From NCBI GenBank assembly GCA_026985075.1, contig JALSQX010000022.1:148409-212408 (forward strand): 64,000 nucleotides of DNA. Reading direction: 5' to 3'. The translations under genes were made by a program, and so were the position numbers. Positions 25,480-34,552 of this stretch are shown piece by piece. Numbering within the stretch: the first letter of the stretch is position 1; the number at the start of each line of letters is the position of its first letter. Origin of the DNA: Blastocatellia bacterium. Lineage in GTDB: Bacteria > Acidobacteriota > Blastocatellia > HR10 > J050. The notes beneath the pieces were generated by a model. That model was not told the DNA's origin. It saw only the letters and a program-made list of their open reading frames with translations, and searched no databases.

Positions 25480-26961
25480 ATGGATAAACCAAGAACGCTC
25501 GGTGAACTCAGACGAGATCCCCACTGGCGCGAGCGAGTCCGACCAGGCCGATCCGTGAAGGATGAGATGAGGGAGAACGTCATCCGAAAGATACGTCAGG
25601 GTGAGCGACTGTTTCCCGGCATCATCGGCTACGAAGAGACCGTCATCCCTCAGATCGTCAACGCCCTGCTTTCGAAACATGACATGGTGTTCCTCGGATT
25701 GCGCGGGCAAGCCAAGAGCCGGCTTCTCCGCCAGCTCGTTCAGTTTCTGGATGAAGAAATCCCGGTGATCGCCGGTTGCGAAATCAACGATAACCCACTC
25801 GCTCCCATTTGCCGTCCTTGTCGTCTGCGACTCGAGCAGATGGGGGATGATACGCCCATCGCTTACCTCCGTCGCGAACACCGATATGTCGAGAAACTGG
25901 CGACCCCTGATGTGACCATTGCTGATCTCATCGGCGATATCGATCCCATTAAGGCGGCGAAAGGGGGACATCAGCTCTCTGACGAGCTCACCATTCATTA
26001 CGGGCTGCTTCCACGAGCCAATCGGGGAATCTTCGCCATCAACGAACTGCCCGACTTGGCGGCTAAGATCCAGGTCGGCCTGTTCAACATTCTTCAAGAG
26101 GGCGACATCCAAATCAAAGGATATCCGATTCGATTACCTCTGGATGTCGTCATCGTCTTCACCGCTAATCCAGAAGATTATACGGCGCGCGGGAAAATCA
26201 TCACCCCGCTGAAGGATCGAATCGGCTCGGAAATCCGAACCCACTATCCCCTCTCACTGGAGTTGGGCGTAGCCATCACCGAGCAAGAAGCCTGGCTGGA
26301 TCGCGATTCTTCGCTCTCCTTGATCGTTCCCGGTTTCGTCAAAGAGGTGATCGAGCAGATTGCTTTTCAGGCGCGGCAAGACCAGCGCATCGATAAGCTC
26401 TCGGGGGTGAGTCAACGACTGCCCATCACCTGTTTGGAGAATACGGTGAGTAATGCTGAGCGCCGTGCGCTTCTGGTCGGTGAAGATCGGATCATTCCCC
26501 GAATCAGTGACATCTATGCAGCTCTTCCCGCGATCACGGGCAAGATCGAGCTCGAGTATGAAGGAGAACAGCGAGGGGCCGAAAATGTCGCCCGAGATCT
26601 CATCCGCCAGAGCGTGGGAGAGATCTTCGATCGATACTTTGATCATGTCGATTTTCAGCCGGTCATTCAGTGGTTCGATGCTGGAGGCACGCTCAAGCTC
26701 TCCGATATGTTCGCTGCCCCGGCCAGCGTCCAGGAGTTGAAGAAAATTCCCGGTCTGCTGAGTCACCTTCCAGCTCTGGGTATCACGTCAACGGCCGACC
26801 CCGGACTGATCGCATCGGCCGGCGAATTCATCCTGGAAGGCCTCTATGCGCGGAGAAAAATCAGTCGCAGCGAGGAGCGAGGATACGAGAAGATGGAACG
26901 CCCGGTCTGGCAGGATGAGGATCTGGGGGACTGGCCCGGTCGGAGACGGCGCTTGAACTGA
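25480..26961 (+). CDS. AAA+ ATPase, MoxR/magnesium-chelatase-like, VWA-partnered
   Basis: 493 residues from ATG 25480, with AAGGAG upstream. The AAA+ core has a P-loop GLRGQAKS (73-80), where the last Gly is Ala; a Walker B-like GIFAINELPD; sensor 1 FTANPEDYTARGK; and an arginine finger region PLKDRIGSEIRTHY. A Cys set (C100, C111, C114, with CRPC) inserted after Walker A looks like a zinc knuckle. The C-terminal half is helical. Family knowledge: such ATPases act with a VWA protein as a chaperone or metal-insertion pair (MoxR, BchI/D, CbbQ/O types). The VWA gene follows 60 bp downstream. Substrate unknown. Confidence 0.85.
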   Translation: MDKPRTLGELRRDPHWRERVRPGRSVKDEMRENVIRKIRQGERLFPGIIGYEETVIPQIVNALLSKHDMVFLGLRGQAKSRLLRQLVQFLDEEIPVIAGCEINDNPLAPICRPCRLRLEQMGDDTPIAYLRREHRYVEKLATPDVTIADLIGDIDPIKAAKGGHQLSDELTIHYGLLPRANRGIFAINELPDLAAKIQVGLFNILQEGDIQIKGYPIRLPLDVVIVFTANPEDYTARGKIITPLKDRIGSEIRTHYPLSLELGVAITEQEAWLDRDSSLSLIVPGFVKEVIEQIAFQARQDQRIDKLSGVSQRLPITCLENTVSNAERRALLVGEDRIIPRISDIYAALPAITGKIELEYEGEQRGAENVARDLIRQSVGEIFDRYFDHVDFQPVIQWFDAGGTLKLSDMFAAPASVQELKKIPGLLSHLPALGITSTADPGLIASAGEFILEGLYARRKISRSEERGYEKMERPVWQDEDLGDWPGRRRRLN

Positions 26962-27021
26962 AAGCGCTCGGGCGCGGAGATGAAGGGGGTACAATGAGGC
27001 ATCAACGCCCAGGAGGTCCTG

Positions 27022-28254
27022 ATGAAGATCACCTATTCGAAGTACAGGGGTGAGGATTGGGAGACTTTCGATCTAGAAAATCTCTTGGATCGGCTGGTCG
27101 ATTTTCTCCTTCAGAGCGGCTTTCGGCCGTCGCCCTGGTGGGAAGACGAAATCGACCAACGAACCGGCGGCGGGCAAACACTCCAGGATCTCTATGACGC
27201 CATCTCCGATGCTCTCATGGAGAGCGGCCTGCTCCCCGATGATGCCGAGATCGATGTAGATGAAATCATTCGACGGCTTATCGAACGAATGATCGAGGAG
27301 GGATATATCACCGTGGAGGCGGCCAATGGTCGCTATCAACAGGGCGAGCCCGTCACCCTCCGTGGAGAGAAGCGTCTCGATCTCGGCCAGGTCAAATTCG
27401 AACTCACCGATAAGCATCTCGATTTTCTCGGATACAAAACCTTGAAAGAGCTGCTGGGGTCGACGGGACGGAGTAGCGTGGGCCGCCATGAGACGCGCGA
27501 TCTGGCCACGGGCGTGGAAGTCTCGGGGAGCTCGAAACCCTATGAATTCGGCGATACGCTCAATTTAAATGTCAATGAGACGCTGCTGTCGGCGCTGAAA
27601 CGAGAAGGCATCGGCGTGCCCGTGGATGTCGATTATGAGGACCTGATCGTTCATCAATCCGAATATCAGAGCTCCTGTGCCACCGTCCTCATGCTCGATT
27701 GCAGCCACTCCATGATTCTCTATGGCGAGGATCGATTCACCCCGGCCAAGAAGGTCGCACTCGCTCTGGCTCACCTCATTCGCACCCAGTACCCCGGGGA
27801 CACGCTCAATGTCGTCCTCTTTCACGATTCGGCCGAGGAGATTCCTCTGGCGCGTTTGGCCCGGGTTCAGGTTGGCCCTTACTATACGAACACGCGGCAA
27901 GGGCTCATCGTGGCCCAGCGCCTCCTCGCTCGCCAGAAAAAAGATATGCGCCAGATCATCATGATCACTGACGGAAAGCCCTCAGCCATCACGCAGCCGG
28001 ATGGGCGCGTATATCGTAACGCTTTCGGATTGGATCCTTACATCATTCAAGAGACGTTGAAAGAAGTGATGAAATGTCGTCGGGCGGGTATCCTGATCAA
28101 TACCTTCATGCTGGCCAGAGACTATGACCTGGTCGCGTTCGTCAAGAAGGTGACCGAGATCTCCCGTGGCAAGGCCTATTTCACGACCCCGTACACGCTG
28201 GGACAATATTTGCTCATGGACTACATGCGGAAGAAGACCCGGCGCATTCACTAG
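27022..28254 (+). CDS. VWA-domain protein partnered with the MoxR-like ATPase
   Basis: 410 residues with AGGAGGT upstream. The N-terminal 200 residues are acidic and helical with no clear motif. The C-terminal half is a von Willebrand A domain: LMLDCSHSM carries the MIDAS DxSxS (226-230), a Thr in YYTNTRQG near 290, and Asp in MITDGKPS (317). The MIDAS is complete, so metal-dependent ligand binding is expected. It follows the AAA+ gene. Family knowledge: VWA partners deliver the ATPase to its target. Confidence 0.88.
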   Translation: MKITYSKYRGEDWETFDLENLLDRLVDFLLQSGFRPSPWWEDEIDQRTGGGQTLQDLYDAISDALMESGLLPDDAEIDVDEIIRRLIERMIEEGYITVEAANGRYQQGEPVTLRGEKRLDLGQVKFELTDKHLDFLGYKTLKELLGSTGRSSVGRHETRDLATGVEVSGSSKPYEFGDTLNLNVNETLLSALKREGIGVPVDVDYEDLIVHQSEYQSSCATVLMLDCSHSMILYGEDRFTPAKKVALALAHLIRTQYPGDTLNVVLFHDSAEEIPLARLARVQVGPYYTNTRQGLIVAQRLLARQKKDMRQIIMITDGKPSAITQPDGRVYRNAFGLDPYIIQETLKEVMKCRRAGILINTFMLARDYDLVAFVKKVTEISRGKAYFTTPYTLGQYLLMDYMRKKTRRIH

Positions 28255-28368
28255 TCCCGGCGCCTCTCGATCCCTCACGACGAGCCATGAATGAGGGCGA
28301 AAACCGCATAGCGAGAATTGACGGTGGGCGGCGATTGTGATTCAATTGTGGCTCCTGAGGGCATCACG

Positions 28369-29490
28369 ATGAAGGCGATTGAGCCAACAGAGCGAGACGG
28401 AAGCATCCAACCCATCCTGGATGAGGTGCTCGATGGTCGCCGGCTGACCACCGATGAAGCCGTTCGACTGCTGGAGTCGCCGGATCTCGCCGCCCTGGCT
28501 CGAGCGGCCCACGTCATTCGCCAGCGACTCCATCCGGGCAATGTGGTCACCTACATCATCGACCGAAATGTGAGCTATACCAACGTCTGCATCGCTTACT
28601 GCAAGTTCTGTGCTTTCTATCGCCCGCCCGGTTCAGAGCAGGGGTATACGCTCTCGAAGCAGGAACTATTTCAAAAGATCGAGGAGACGATCGCCCTCGG
28701 TGGGACGGGCATCTTGATGCAGGGGGGACTGAATCCTTATTTGAAGATCGATTTTTACGAAGATCTCCTTCGTTCCATCAAACAGCGCTACGCCATCCAC
28801 CTGCACTGCTTTTCGCCCGCCGAGATCATCCACATCGCCAAAGTCTCTAAACTCTCGGTGCGCGAGGTCATTCGACGGTTGAAAGCGGCCGGGTTGGACT
28901 CCATTCCCGGCGGCGGTGGTGAAATTCTCCACGACGACATTCGTCGCCGCATCAATCGGCGGCTCACGTCCGACGAGTGGCTCAACGCCATGCGGATCGC
29001 CCATCAAGAGGGACTGCCAACGACGGCGACCATGGTCATCGGCTTGGGGGAGACGGCCTGGCATCGGGCCATCCATCTGGAGCGTCTCAGAGCGCTTCAG
29101 GACGAGACGGGGGGATTCACCGCGTTCATTCATTGGGTATATCAGCCTGATCACACGGAATTGGGAAAGAATGGCTGGCCCAAAGCCAGCGCGGCGGAGT
29201 ACCTCAAAATGCTCGCCGTCGCTCGACTCTACCTGGACAATATTCCGCATCTGCAGACCTCCTGGCTCACCGTAGGGTATGAGACGGCTCAAAAAGGTCT
29301 TCATTGTGGCGCTGACGACTTCGGCAGTATTATCATCGAAGAAAACGTGGTCACGGCCGCGGGCATTCCTCGGATCTATCCCACCGAGCAAAAAGTGCGT
29401 CGGCTCATCCAGGAAGCGGGATTTCAGCCCCGCCAGCGAGACACGCTGTACCGCCCGGTCACCCATCGACAAGTCGCCAATGTTCCATAG
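28369..29490 (+). CDS. mqnC: Cyclic dehypoxanthinyl futalosine synthase
   Basis: 373 residues from ATG 28369 (TGAGGG upstream); an earlier TTG at 28318 is in frame. A radical SAM enzyme: CIAYCKFC supplies the CxxxCxxC cluster (C74, C78, C81), then QGGLNPYLKIDFYEDLLRSIK, LHCFSPAEI, SIPGGGGEIL and HWVYQPDHTEL, the last two being characteristic of MqnC. It forms the cyclic futalosine intermediate of menaquinone synthesis by the futalosine route. No other mqn genes are in the window. Confidence 0.93.
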   Translation: MKAIEPTERDGSIQPILDEVLDGRRLTTDEAVRLLESPDLAALARAAHVIRQRLHPGNVVTYIIDRNVSYTNVCIAYCKFCAFYRPPGSEQGYTLSKQELFQKIEETIALGGTGILMQGGLNPYLKIDFYEDLLRSIKQRYAIHLHCFSPAEIIHIAKVSKLSVREVIRRLKAAGLDSIPGGGGEILHDDIRRRINRRLTSDEWLNAMRIAHQEGLPTTATMVIGLGETAWHRAIHLERLRALQDETGGFTAFIHWVYQPDHTELGKNGWPKASAAEYLKMLAVARLYLDNIPHLQTSWLTVGYETAQKGLHCGADDFGSIIIEENVVTAAGIPRIYPTEQKVRRLIQEAGFQPRQRDTLYRPVTHRQVANVP

Positions 29491-29610
29491 AAGAACCGCT
29501 CCCGGTGTTCATCGATTGAGTGTCAAGCAAAGGGCGAAACTGTCGTCTCTGAGAGGACTCATCCCCTGGCCTCCGTTCCAGGGATGTTCGGGCTGGCTTT
29601 CGAGGACGAG

Positions 29611-30810
29611 ATGAAGATTCCGCTGGTTGACTTGAATGCTCAATACGCCTCCATCAGGAATGAAATTGATGCGGCCATTCGGCGCGTCATGGCGTCCAGC
29701 TCGTTCATTCTGGGCGCGGAAGTCACTCTCTTCGAGAAAGCGTTCGCCGCATATTGTGGCGTCAAGCATGCCATTGGGACGAGTTCCGGAACGACGGCTC
29801 TTTACACGGCGTTGGCGGCGTCAGGCATCGGTCCCGGCGACGAGGTGATCACCACGCCGATGACGTTCATCGCCACGGCTTCCGAGATTCGGCGCGTGGG
29901 CGCGAGACCCGTATTCGTGGATATCGAACCCGAATCGTTGACCCTGGATGTGGAAAAGCTCGATGAGAAGATCGTCACTGAGTATGATGTTGACCATGAT
30001 GCGGGATACCCCATCAACCGGGTGACCCATCGGCGGCTCCGAGCCGTCCTCCCCGTCCATCTCTATGGTCAGATGGCCGATATGGCCCGGTTGCAGAACC
30101 TCACCGACCGATATCGCTTGCTGCTCATCGAAGACGCCGCGCAGGCCCATGGGGCCGAGTATCGGACTCCGGATGGAATATGGAAGAGGGCGGGAAGTTT
30201 TGGCGTCCTGGCCTGCTTCAGCTTCTATCCGAGCAAGAATCTCGGCGCCTATGGGGACGCTGGTGCTGTGGTCACCAATGATGATGGGCTGGCCGACTAC
30301 ATGCGGCGCTACGTCCATCATGGGCGCAGCGCCAAGTACAGACACCAATTCGAAGGAGGCAATTATCGCCTCGATGCCCTCCAAGCGGCCATCCTCAGAG
30401 TAAAACTCGGTCACCTCGATCAGTGGACCGCCGCCCGACGGCGAATCGCCCGACTCTACGATCAACTCCTTGGAGATATCCCGGAGATCACAATCCCGAA
30501 GGTGATCGAAGGTCGGCGACACGCCTATCACCTTTATGTCATTCGCACTCCTCGACGGGATGAGCTTCTGGCCAAACTTCAGGAGCGCGGCATTCAAGTC
30601 GGCATTCATTATCCCCTGCCGTTGCACCTTCAACCGGCCTACGAGGGGTTGAACTATCGAGAGGGCGACTTCCCCGTCGCTGAAGCTTGCGCGCGTCAGG
30701 CGCTCTCCCTGCCCATCTATCCGGAGATGACCGATGAGCAGGTCGAGTATGTCGTAGACACCATCAAGGATGCCCTCTCATCACCGCGAGAGCATGACGC
30801 CACTCTATGA
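29611..30810 (+). CDS. DegT/DnrJ/EryC1/StrS family sugar aminotransferase
   Basis: 399 residues from ATG 29611 (GAGGACGAG upstream); the frame opens at ATG 29584. PLP-dependent: IPLVDLNAQYASIRNEID, GVKHAIGTSSGTTALYTAL, PMTFIATASEIRRVGARPVFVDIEP, EDAAQAHGAEY, and the PLP Lys in FSFYPSKNLGAYGDAGA. The family transaminates keto sugars for cell-surface glycans or antibiotics. The C-terminus HYPLPLHLQPAYEGL is typical. It stands apart from glycan genes here; the next gene overlaps its 3' end. Exact sugar unknown. Confidence 0.93.
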   Translation: MKIPLVDLNAQYASIRNEIDAAIRRVMASSSFILGAEVTLFEKAFAAYCGVKHAIGTSSGTTALYTALAASGIGPGDEVITTPMTFIATASEIRRVGARPVFVDIEPESLTLDVEKLDEKIVTEYDVDHDAGYPINRVTHRRLRAVLPVHLYGQMADMARLQNLTDRYRLLLIEDAAQAHGAEYRTPDGIWKRAGSFGVLACFSFYPSKNLGAYGDAGAVVTNDDGLADYMRRYVHHGRSAKYRHQFEGGNYRLDALQAAILRVKLGHLDQWTAARRRIARLYDQLLGDIPEITIPKVIEGRRHAYHLYVIRTPRRDELLAKLQERGIQVGIHYPLPLHLQPAYEGLNYREGDFPVAEACARQALSLPIYPEMTDEQVEYVVDTIKDALSSPREHDATL

Positions 30811-31150
30811 ACAGATTTATCGAATCGTCCGGCGCATCCCAGCCGGTCGCGTGCTTTCCTACGGCGATGTGGCGGCACTCTGCTCGAGCTCGGTGTCGGC
30901 CCGAACGGTGGGATGGGCGATGGCTCGAGCCCCGGAGGGCGTTCCCTGGCATCGCGTCGTCAACCAGAAAGGCCACCTGTCCATCGGGAAGCGTTCAGTC
31001 ATCCTCCAAGAGTTGCAGAAAAGCCTTCTCCAGGCCGAAGGCGTACGCTTCATCGCTCCTTACCAGGTGGATATGAACCGGCACCGCTGGTATCCCACCA
31101 AGAGGGCAACGAAACGCCCTCGGCGAACTCGGATGGGCGACGAGCGATGA
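30794..31150 (+). CDS. Alkyltransferase-like protein (MGMT family, Cys replaced by Trp)
   Basis: 118 residues from ATG 30794, overlapping the aminotransferase gene by 17 nt. It matches the C-terminal DNA-binding domain of O6-alkylguanine transferases: YEQIYRIVRRIPAGRVLSYGDVAAL, a helix-turn-helix with the Arg finger (SARTVGWAM), and PWHRVVN where MGMT has PCHRV. Trp in place of the alkyl-accepting Cys defines alkyltransferase-like (ATL) proteins, which flag alkylated guanine for nucleotide excision repair. A basic C-terminal tail follows. Confidence 0.93.
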   Translation: MTPLYEQIYRIVRRIPAGRVLSYGDVAALCSSSVSARTVGWAMARAPEGVPWHRVVNQKGHLSIGKRSVILQELQKSLLQAEGVRFIAPYQVDMNRHRWYPTKRATKRPRRTRMGDER

Positions 31151-31160
31151 GTTCATGGGT

Positions 31161-31180
31161 TCGCCGTTCGGCGATGTTTT
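31161..31180 (+). terminator. Probable terminator between atl-like gene and convergent carB
   Basis: TCGCC (31161-31165), loop GTTC, GGCGA (31170-31174), followed by TGTTTT. A short stem with a U-rich tail, 11 bp after the plus-strand stop. Confidence 0.5.
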
Positions 31181-31214
31181 ATCACTCCATCCAGTCCGGA
31201 CAAATGATGTCAGC

Positions 31215-34200
31215 TCACCTCAGACGATGATATTCCTGGAGAGGGCGCACCTCAAGCTCTTCTCGGTGAAGCGATTCGATGGCACTCACCGTCGCTCGAG
31301 CGGCCGTCATGGTGGTGATACAGGGGATCTGGTATTGAACGGCGGCTCGCCGAATCGCCTTCTCGTCATAGAAAGACGCCCGACCCAGAGGCGTGTTGAT
31401 GATGAGATGAATGTGCTCGCTCTTGATGTAATCCACGACGTTGGGCCGCCCTTCATTGACCTTGTACACGGGCTGGACCACCAATCCATGATTCTGGAGC
31501 AGGGCTGCCGTCCCCCGCGTGGCCACCAGCCGAAATCCGAGTTCACTCAACCGTTTCGCCAGGGGTGGAACCTCTGGCTTGTCCTCATCATTGACGCTGA
31601 TGAACACCGTCCCCTGGCGCGGCAACCTGACGCCCGCTGCCCATGAAGCCTTCAGAAACGCTGCCCCAAAGTTACTGGCTACGCCCATGACCTCGCCTGT
31701 AGAACGCATTTCCGGGCCGAGGATAGGGTCAACGCCGGGGAATCGCGAAAAGGGGAAAACGGGCGTCTTGATGAAAAACGGCGTGACGCTCAACTCCTCG
31801 GGCAATCCAAATTCCTTGAGCTTTCGACCGACCATCACCCGAGCGGCGATCTTGGCCAGCGGCACGCCCGTGGCTTTGCTGACGAATGGAACCGTACGGG
31901 AAGCGCGCGGATTCACCTCCAGAACGAACACCGTCCCATCTTTGACAGCATACTGGACGTTCATGAGCCCGACGACGTGAAGCGCTCGAGCCAATCGACG
32001 AGTGTAATCTCGAATCTTTTCCAGGACTCCTGTGGTGACGTTCATCGGGGGCAGCACTGATGAGCTATCGCCAGAGTGAATACCGGCCTCTTCGATATGC
32101 TGCTGAATCCCCGCGATGGTACAATCGACGCCATCGGCCAGAGCATCCACATCGTATTCGACAGCGTCCTCCAGGAACCGATCAATGAGAACCGGATGTT
32201 CCGATGACGCCGCGACGGCCGACGTCATGTACGCCTCCAGGTCGCGCTCATTGTACACGATGGCCATGGCGCGGCCGCCGAGAACGTAGCTCGGTCGCAC
32301 GAGAACCGGATACCCGATCTGTCCCGCCACTCGACGGGCTTGCTCCACGCTGGTGGCCGTACCGTGGGCCGGCTGGGGGATGCCAAGCCGGCTGAGGAGA
32401 CGCCCGAACCGCTCTCGATCTTCGGCCAGGTCGATCGATTCGGGCGATGTGCCAATGATCCGAACGCCCGCCCGCCAGAGGCGCATGGAGAGATTCAACG
32501 GCGTCTGACCGCCAAACTGGACGATCACACCATCGGGTTGTTCCTCCTCATAAATGTTCATCACATCTTCGAACGTCAGTGGCTCAAAGTAGAGGCGATC
32601 GGCGGTATCGTAATCGGTGGATACCGTCTCGGGATTACAATTGACCATGATGGTCTCATAGCCGTCTTCCTTCAAAGCGAATGCGGCGTGGCAGCAGCAA
32701 TAATCGAATTCGATGCCCTGCCCGATGCGATTAGGACCGCTCCCCAGAATCATGATTTTCTTTCGCCGTTCGGGTCGGGCTTCGTCCTCCTGCTCGTAGG
32801 TGGAATACAGATAGGGCGTGAACGATTCGAACTCCGCCGCACAGGTATCCACCCGGTTATAGACGGGTCGGATGTCCAGCGCTTCTCGCCGCTGGCGAAC
32901 GTCCGATTCCTCGACGCCCATCTGATGAGCGATTCGCCGATCGGAGAATCCCTGACGCTTGAGCGAGCGCAACCGGGGGGCATCCAATTCCTCGAGCGAG
33001 AGATGCTGGAGCGCCCGCCGCTCTCGAGCAATCTCCGAGAGGTGTTCCAAGAACCAGGGATCAATGCCGGTCAACTCCGCCGCCAGGTCCACGCTCATGC
33101 CCCGCTCAAACGCATGAAGCAGATAGTAGAAGCGCTCGGCGTTGGGAATGATCAGTTTTCGCCGCACATCCTCATCACTGAGTTCTGCCGGAGGACTGAA
33201 GATTCGCCCCGTTTCCAGCGAGCGAATGCCTTTCTGGAAGGCTTCTTTGAACGTCCGCCCAATGGCCATGACCTCGCCAACGGATTTCATCTGTGTGGTG
33301 AGTGTGGCGTCGGCTTCGGGAAACTTCTCAAACGCCCACTTGGGAATCTTCACCACCACATAGTCGATGGTGGGCTCAAAGCTGGCTGGCGTCTTTCGGG
33401 TGATGTCATTGGGAATTTCGTCCAACGTGTAACCAATGGCCAGCTTGGCGGCGATCTTGGCGATGGGGAATCCGGTCGCTTTGGAAGCGAGCGCTGAGGA
33501 TCGGGACACGCGCGGATTCATCTCGATGACACGGAGATCCCCGTTCTGAGGGTTCACGGCGAACTGGATGTTCGATCCTCCGGTCTCCACGCCCACTTTC
33601 CGAATGACGGCGATGGCCGCATCCCGCATGCGCTGATATTCTTTGTCGGTGAGCGTCTGTGCGGGAGCAACGGTGATGGAATCGCCGGTGTGAATGCCCA
33701 TGGGATCGACATTCTCGATCGAGCAGATAATGACGACGTTATCAGCGAGGTCACGCATCACTTCCAACTCGAATTCCTTCCACCCGATGACCGATTCTTC
33801 CACGAGCACTTCATTGATCGGCGACGCCTCTAAACCTCGCTCGATGATCTCTTCGAACTCTTCGTCATTGTAGGCGATCCCTCCACCGGTTCCACCCAAA
33901 GTGAAACTTGGACGCACGATGACGGGATAGGAGAGCGAGAGTCGCTCGATGACCCGCCAGGCTTCGTCCAGCGAATAGGCGTAGCTGGCCCGCGGCATCT
34001 CCAGGCCGATCTCTTGCATGGCCTGCCGGAACAAACGACGATCTTCGGCGATCTTCACCGCTCGCACATTAGCCCCGATCATCTCCACGCCATATCGATC
34101 CAGCACGCCCTCCTCGGCCAGAGCCACGGCCAGATTCAAGCCCGTTTGCCCACCCACGGTCGGGAGCAGCGCATCGGGGCGCTCCCGCTCAATAATGGCC

Positions 34201-34424
34201 TCCAGGATATCGGGCGTCAGTGGTTCAATATAGGTGCGATCGGCAATATCCGGGTCGGTCATAATGGTTGCCGGATTGGAGTTGACCAGGACGACCTCAC
34301 ATCCCTCGCGACGAAGCACCTTACAGGCCTGCGTACCCGAATAATCGAATTCACATGCCTGACCGATGATGATCGGCCCCGACCCGATGACGAGGATTTT
34401 ATGAATGTCCCTTCGCTTGGGCAT
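31215..34424 (-). CDS. carB: Carbamoyl-phosphate synthase large subunit
   Basis: 1069 residues from ATG 34424; a TTG 15 bp upstream (34439) gives 1074. Full-length Car[28 protein letters not shown], two ATP-grasp halves with the second repeat starting [22 protein letters not shown], then an MGS-like C-terminal domain ([19 protein letters not shown] to the end) that binds allosteric effectors. It makes carbamoyl phosphate for arginine and pyrimidine synthesis with the glutaminase subunit CarA, which is not adjacent in this window. No ribosome binding site is evident for either start. Confidence 0.97.
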   Translation of the reverse strand: MPKRRDIHKILVIGSGPIIIGQACEFDYSGTQACKVLRREGCEVVLVNSNPATIMTDPDIADRTYIEPLTPDILEAIIERERPDALLPTVGGQTGLNLAVALAEEGVLDRYGVEMIGANVRAVKIAEDRRLFRQAMQEIGLEMPRASYAYSLDEAWRVIERLSLSYPVIVRPSFTLGGTGGGIAYNDEEFEEIIERGLEASPINEVLVEESVIGWKEFELEVMRDLADNVVIICSIENVDPMGIHTGDSITVAPAQTLTDKEYQRMRDAAIAVIRKVGVETGGSNIQFAVNPQNGDLRVIEMNPRVSRSSALASKATGFPIAKIAAKLAIGYTLDEIPNDITRKTPASFEPTIDYVVVKIPKWAFEKFPEADATLTTQMKSVGEVMAIGRTFKEAFQKGIRSLETGRIFSPPAELSDEDVRRKLIIPNAERFYYLLHAFERGMSVDLAAELTGIDPWFLEHLSEIARERRALQHLSLEELDAPRLRSLKRQGFSDRRIAHQMGVEESDVRQRREALDIRPVYNRVDTCAAEFESFTPYLYSTYEQEDEARPERRKKIMILGSGPNRIGQGIEFDYCCCHAAFALKEDGYETIMVNCNPETVSTDYDTADRLYFEPLTFEDVMNIYEEEQPDGVIVQFGGQTPLNLSMRLWRAGVRIIGTSPESIDLAEDRERFGRLLSRLGIPQPAHGTATSVEQARRVAGQIGYPVLVRPSYVLGGRAMAIVYNERDLEAYMTSAVAASSEHPVLIDRFLEDAVEYDVDALADGVDCTIAGIQQHIEEAGIHSGDSSSVLPPMNVTTGVLEKIRDYTRRLARALHVVGLMNVQYAVKDGTVFVLEVNPRASRTVPFVSKATGVPLAKIAARVMVGRKLKEFGLPEELSVTPFFIKTPVFPFSRFPGVDPILGPEMRSTGEVMGVASNFGAAFLKASWAAGVRLPRQGTVFISVNDEDKPEVPPLAKRLSELGFRLVATRGTAALLQNHGLVVQPVYKVNEGRPNVVDYIKSEHIHLIINTPLGRASFYDEKAIRRAAVQYQIPCITTMTAARATVSAIESLHREELEVRPLQEYHRLR

Positions 34425-34552
34425 TGGACTGTCGTTCAAATGGGGAGATGATAGGCCAACTCATATGTTCACACAAGGGAGTCGAGGGCGTTTTCTCCAT
34501 CCCAGAGGATGCCAGTAGAGAAGAACACGGTCATCATCCGAAGAGATGCCCT

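Noticed and set aside
32340..33497. 385-codon plus-strand open frame
   Set aside because: It is antisense to carB, whose protein is clearly real; it shows no family motifs.
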